From contig JAYELZ010000129.1 in the NCBI GenBank assembly GCA_034717835.1, positions 1 through 44,229 of the forward strand: 44,229 bases of DNA. The letters are read 5' to 3'. This document shows positions 42,180-44,229 of the stretch, piece after piece. Position numbers and translations under genes: made by a program. The notes under the pieces are model-generated. The model was not told the origin of the DNA. It worked only from the letters and a program-made list of their open reading frames with translations, and did no database searches. Each line of letters begins with the position of its first letter. The stretch's first letter is position 1. Origin of the DNA: G713 sp034717835 (GTDB lineage Bacteria > Chloroflexota > Anaerolineae > B4-G1 > SLSP01).

Positions 42180-42482
42180 ATGAACAGACGAAAACTACTA
42201 TCCGTCGCGTTGGTGCTGGCGGCGAGTCTGCTGTTCCTGGCCGGTGGCGCTGTTCTGGCCCAGACCGGCGGCGGATACGACCTGACTTGGTACACAATTG
42301 ACGGCGGCGGCGACATGGTCAGTGGCGGCAGCTACACGCTGGCGGGCACCGCCGGCCAGCCGGAGCCGGGGCCGGTTCTAACTGGCGGGGACTATACCCT
42401 CGTCAGCGGTTACTGGCCGGCCGGAGGAGTGGCCAACGATGAGCACAAGATCTACCTGCCGCTGGTGTTACGCAACTTTTAG
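42180..42482 (+). CDS. Small secreted protein with YLPLVLRN tail
   Basis: 100 residues. Signal peptide (NRRKLLSVALVLAASLLFLAGGAVLAQ). The mature part has YDLTWYTIDGGGDMVSGGSYTLAGTAGQPEPG and GGDYTLVSGYWPAG, a pattern common in Chloroflexota exported proteins. The C-terminus reads HKIYLPLVLRNF. It is 10 bp after the GVYG protein, with GTAGGAGG at the junction, so the two are almost certainly co-transcribed. The tail recurs at the end of many Chloroflexota secreted proteins as I recall and may be a sorting signal; that is inference. Confidence 0.75.
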   Translation: MNRRKLLSVALVLAASLLFLAGGAVLAQTGGGYDLTWYTIDGGGDMVSGGSYTLAGTAGQPEPGPVLTGGDYTLVSGYWPAGGVANDEHKIYLPLVLRNF

Positions 42483-43230
42483 AAGGGCAGGGCCATGGAA
42501 TCTGAAGATCCCGGTCTATTTTATAATTGCGCTACAGATATCAATGTCAGCGCCACGGTGCGCGCAGATGTTGTCCCGCATCTCGCGCTCCGGGCGCTGA
42601 CCGGTATCAGTGATTGTATTTCCGGGATTCCTACAGTGGCAACATTAGCCAACAGCGTATGCCTCGTTGGAGGATGGTTCAATCCCGTCTCAGCACCAGC
42701 GGAGGTAAATGGACAGGCGTTGGTAGACCCGCCGCAGGTCGCCGAATGCGTCCACGTACCGCGTGTAATTCAGGGTGTGGTCAGGCCATGGCAATCGGGG
42801 CGACCAGGTAGGATCAGCGGCGTGTACGTGGAATCTGCGGCGAGGTCTAACGCAATTTTGCCCCTCCCCTGAGTTGAATGGGGCACTGATGATGATATCG
42901 CATTGCCAACCCGGGCGACATTTGACACCCTCCTGATAAGGATATATACTATCAATTGATGGGGTTACAGATATAAGCAGTTATGGGGAACTAATTCCTG
43001 AATATATCCAGCTAAGGGTATTTATTATACCGAAGTTTTGCGTAATAACACCTGCTGGGAGGTGGTTATGCCGAAATAGTTCCTGATAAACGGAGTTTTA
43101 GGGTGTTATCGTGAATTTTTTCGGAATATCTAATAGTTGTACCGCTTAATATAAATTCAAGAAAAGTTTCCCGAAAATGGTAAAATAAAAGAAGAAATAA
43201 CTTCGTTACTATTTATTTGGAGAGTTGCCA
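42483..43230. other. 748-bp region without a confident gene
   Basis: An open frame 42495-42872 (125 codons, plus strand) and a shorter minus frame 42770-42955 overlap. Neither has a recognisable domain or good ribosome site. The part after 42900 becomes AT-rich and contains an imperfect hairpin around 43037-43070. No terminator or promoter stands out. It may be a decayed accessory segment. Confidence 0.5.
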
Positions 43231-43458
43231 ATGTTAGTTACAAGAAAAATCCACGAGAGTGTTCAAAAGTTATCTGTACCGTTTCAAGCAGAGGTATTAG
43301 ATTTTGTCGAGTATCTGTTGATAAAATCGGAACGTGAAGTTGCTAAAGAAAGTGAACTAAATTGGTCAAGTTTTTCTTTAACTTCGGCTATGCGTGGCAT
43401 GGAAGATGAAGACTCCCCCATTTATACAAGGGATGATTTAAAGGTTATTTTCGCATGA
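43231..43458 (+). CDS. DUF2281-like antitoxin
   Basis: 75 residues from the ATG at 43231 (TTGGAGAG upstream; a TTG at 43225 is in frame but less likely). VTRKIHESVQKLSVPFQAEVLDFVEYLLIKSE fits the DUF2281 motif (LP...EVLDFVEFL), and the tail ends with MRGMEDEDSPIYTRDDLKVIFA, as in antitoxins of this group. Its stop overlaps the toxin start (ATGA at 43455). Markedly AT-rich compared with the rest of the window, which suggests recent acquisition. Confidence 0.8.
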   Translation: MLVTRKIHESVQKLSVPFQAEVLDFVEYLLIKSEREVAKESELNWSSFSLTSAMRGMEDEDSPIYTRDDLKVIFA

Positions 43459-43802
43459 AAACTTCTGGTCAGATAATTTTGTTCAAGTTCCCTCAAACGA
43501 ATTTGCAACAAGGAAAACCACGTCCTGCTTTATTGCTGGGTAAACTTCCTGGACGATATGACGACTGGCTAATTTGTATGCTTTCAACTCAATTGCGACA
43601 TTACAATCAAGGATTTGACGAAATAATACAAATTGGAGATGCTGATTTTTCTAGTTCTGGTTTGAAAGAGCCAAGTGTAATTCGAGTTGGTCGCCTTGCA
43701 GTAGTAGCAGGAAAAGTATTACTTGGCGCAATAGGAGAAATTGGTGCTGATAGACTTCAACAAGTGAAGGCCAATCTTTCTGATTGGCTTATTCAATCTT
43801 AA
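43455..43802 (+). CDS. MazF/PemK-like toxin
   Basis: 115 residues. GQIILFKFPQTNLQQGKPRPALLLGKLPGRYDDWLICMLST is the MazF-like start (G-I/L-----G--RPALLL). EPSVIRVGRLAVVAGKVLLGAIGEIG is the later conserved strand and turn. MazF toxins cut single-stranded mRNA at short motifs. Overlaps the antitoxin by 4 bp, so the pair is translationally coupled. A hairpin plus T5 follows. Confidence 0.82.
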   Translation: MKTSGQIILFKFPQTNLQQGKPRPALLLGKLPGRYDDWLICMLSTQLRHYNQGFDEIIQIGDADFSSSGLKEPSVIRVGRLAVVAGKVLLGAIGEIGADRLQQVKANLSDWLIQS

Positions 43803-43840
43803 CGAGAAAAGTTGTACAAAATTCAAAAAGATCTTGTCGT

Positions 43841-43873
43841 CTGTATTTGAATAATCAAAACAGGCATCTTTTT
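43841..43873 (+). terminator. Intrinsic terminator after MazF-like gene
   Basis: CTGTATTTG-aataat-CAAAACAG forms 8 pairs with one bulged A, followed by GCATCTTTTT (T5 at 43869-43873). Confidence 0.65.
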
Positions 43874-44058
43874 ATTGAAGGGCGGTACAACCCCGCGTCA
43901 AGCTGACGTGGCTAATGCGCTGGCAAAATTAGGTGGTTTTCGCTATCAACGGTTCGGGTGATTTGCGGTTATAATCCCAACCCGCCACGCACCTTACGCC
44001 ATCGTTAGCACACCCGGCGCAATCGACTTTTCTTCTTGAAAAGCCCAGCTATTTCCTT
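43874..44058. other. Short intergenic stretch with a coding remnant
   Basis: In frame before a TGA near 43961 the sequence reads LLKGGTTPRQADVANALAKLGGFRYQRFG, with no start. It vaguely resembles a truncated small toxin (HicA-like) but is too short to name. Nothing else seen. Confidence 0.3.
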
Positions 44059-44087
44059 TTGACAAATAAGATGGTATCATGTACAAT
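44059..44087 (+). promoter_or_regulatory. Consensus leaderless promoter of PIN-toxin gene (TTGACA-17-TACAAT)
   Basis: Perfect TTGACA at 44059-44064, 17-bp spacer, TACAAT at 44082-44087, ATG 6 nt later at 44094. There is no room for a ribosome site. Confidence 0.8.
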
Positions 44088-44093
44088 ACCAGT

Positions 44094-44229
44094 ATGAAAC
44101 AGTACCGCGTCGTCATTGATACAAATGCCCTGGTAGCAGCCCTTATATCTAGGCGAGGAGCTTCGTACAAGTTACTTATGCTCACCAACAGCGGAAGATT
44201 TAGCATCCACGTTTCGGTGCCGCTGGTGT
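44094..44229 (+). CDS. PIN-family toxin, 3' part outside window
   Basis: The first 45 codons are visible: QYRVVIDTNALVAALISRRGASYKLL and SGRFSIHVSVPLV. The early D-T-N-x-L-V-x-A motif with its acidic metal residue is the start of a PIN ribonuclease domain of the putative toxin component type (TIGR00305-like). An antitoxin usually lies next to such genes; none precedes it here, so it may follow beyond the window. Confidence 0.8.
   Translation, partial: MKQYRVVIDTNALVAALISRRGASYKLLMLTNSGRFSIHVSVPLV

Noticed and set aside
42649..42698. tRNA 3' half: GATGG-TTCAATC-CCGTC looks like a T-arm and CAGCACCA like an end; CCAAC/GTTGG resembles an anticodon stem.
   Set aside because: The loop between CCAAC and GTTGG is 12 nt instead of 7, the variable region is only 2 nt, and no D-arm or matching 5' acceptor is found.
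42495..42872. 125-codon plus-strand frame after the small secreted protein.
   Set aside because: No domain, no good ribosome site, cysteine-scattered composition, and overlapping open frames on the other strand; kept only as part of the intergenic description.

Overview
The window looks like a scaffold from a free-living bacterium of the phylum Chloroflexota (Anaerolineae or Caldilineae type). This is judged from gene content and style, not from a marker gene. The hints are Thr-Pro-rich linkers and tails on surface proteins, a BTAD/AAA/TPR giant regulator, a small secreted protein ending in a YLPLVLRN-type tail, consensus sigma-70 promoters that often fire directly onto start codons, and many short-word repeats between genes. 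Two runs of 100 N (14755-14854 and 18695-18794) show that it is a draft scaffold. At the first gap the flanks share an identical 127-bp sequence, so that gap is an assembly overlap artefact.

Layout. 1-9 kb is mostly housekeeping: an O-antigen ligase-like protein (cut by the window edge), a DUF4230 protein, an MBL-fold hydrolase, the lipid II flippase MurJ, MurA (with Asp instead of the catalytic Cys), a DUF3592 remnant, the ITP/XTP pyrophosphatase RdgB, a MenA/UbiA prenyltransferase and a phosphodiesterase-like protein. 9.1-14.1 kb is accessory: a complete but decayed insertion sequence with 21-bp inverted repeats and a 5-bp target duplication, a BrnT/CopG toxin-antitoxin pair, the wreck of a STAND-like P-loop NTPase, and a 252-bp MITE-like element. 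14.1-17.3 kb is a PadR-controlled redox operon (ferredoxin-nitroreductase plus a tandem flavodoxin-fold protein). 17.4-20.7 kb has mobB, archease and RtcB RNA ligase, with a gap-broken MazE/MazF-type pair between archease and RtcB. 20.9-22.3 kb is a minus-strand aminotransferase with what appears to be a leaderless leader-peptide attenuator. 23.4-27.8 kb is an envelope cluster (glycosyltransferase, priming glycosylphosphotransferase, methyltransferase, sortase, small membrane protein). 27.8-35.5 kb runs on the minus strand: membrane protein, histidine kinase, YchF-like GTPase, DUF624-like membrane protein, rRNA methyltransferase and SLC13 permease. 35.8-42.5 kb holds a frameshifted BTAD-AAA-TPR regulator, a small conserved-looking protein, a GVYG-repeat secreted protein and a small secreted protein. 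42.5-44.2 kb is AT-rich, with a DUF2281/MazF-type pair and the start of a PIN-domain toxin gene.

The observations I rate highest are: the putative attenuator at 22154-22334, where a consensus promoter sits 6 nt before the ATG of a 34-codon leader peptide followed by a pause hairpin and a terminator; the recurrent leaderless promoter architecture; an IS transposase with a long coiled-coil insertion inside the RNase H fold; and a 47-bp repeat carrying a Shine-Dalgarno sequence placed just before two unrelated genes.
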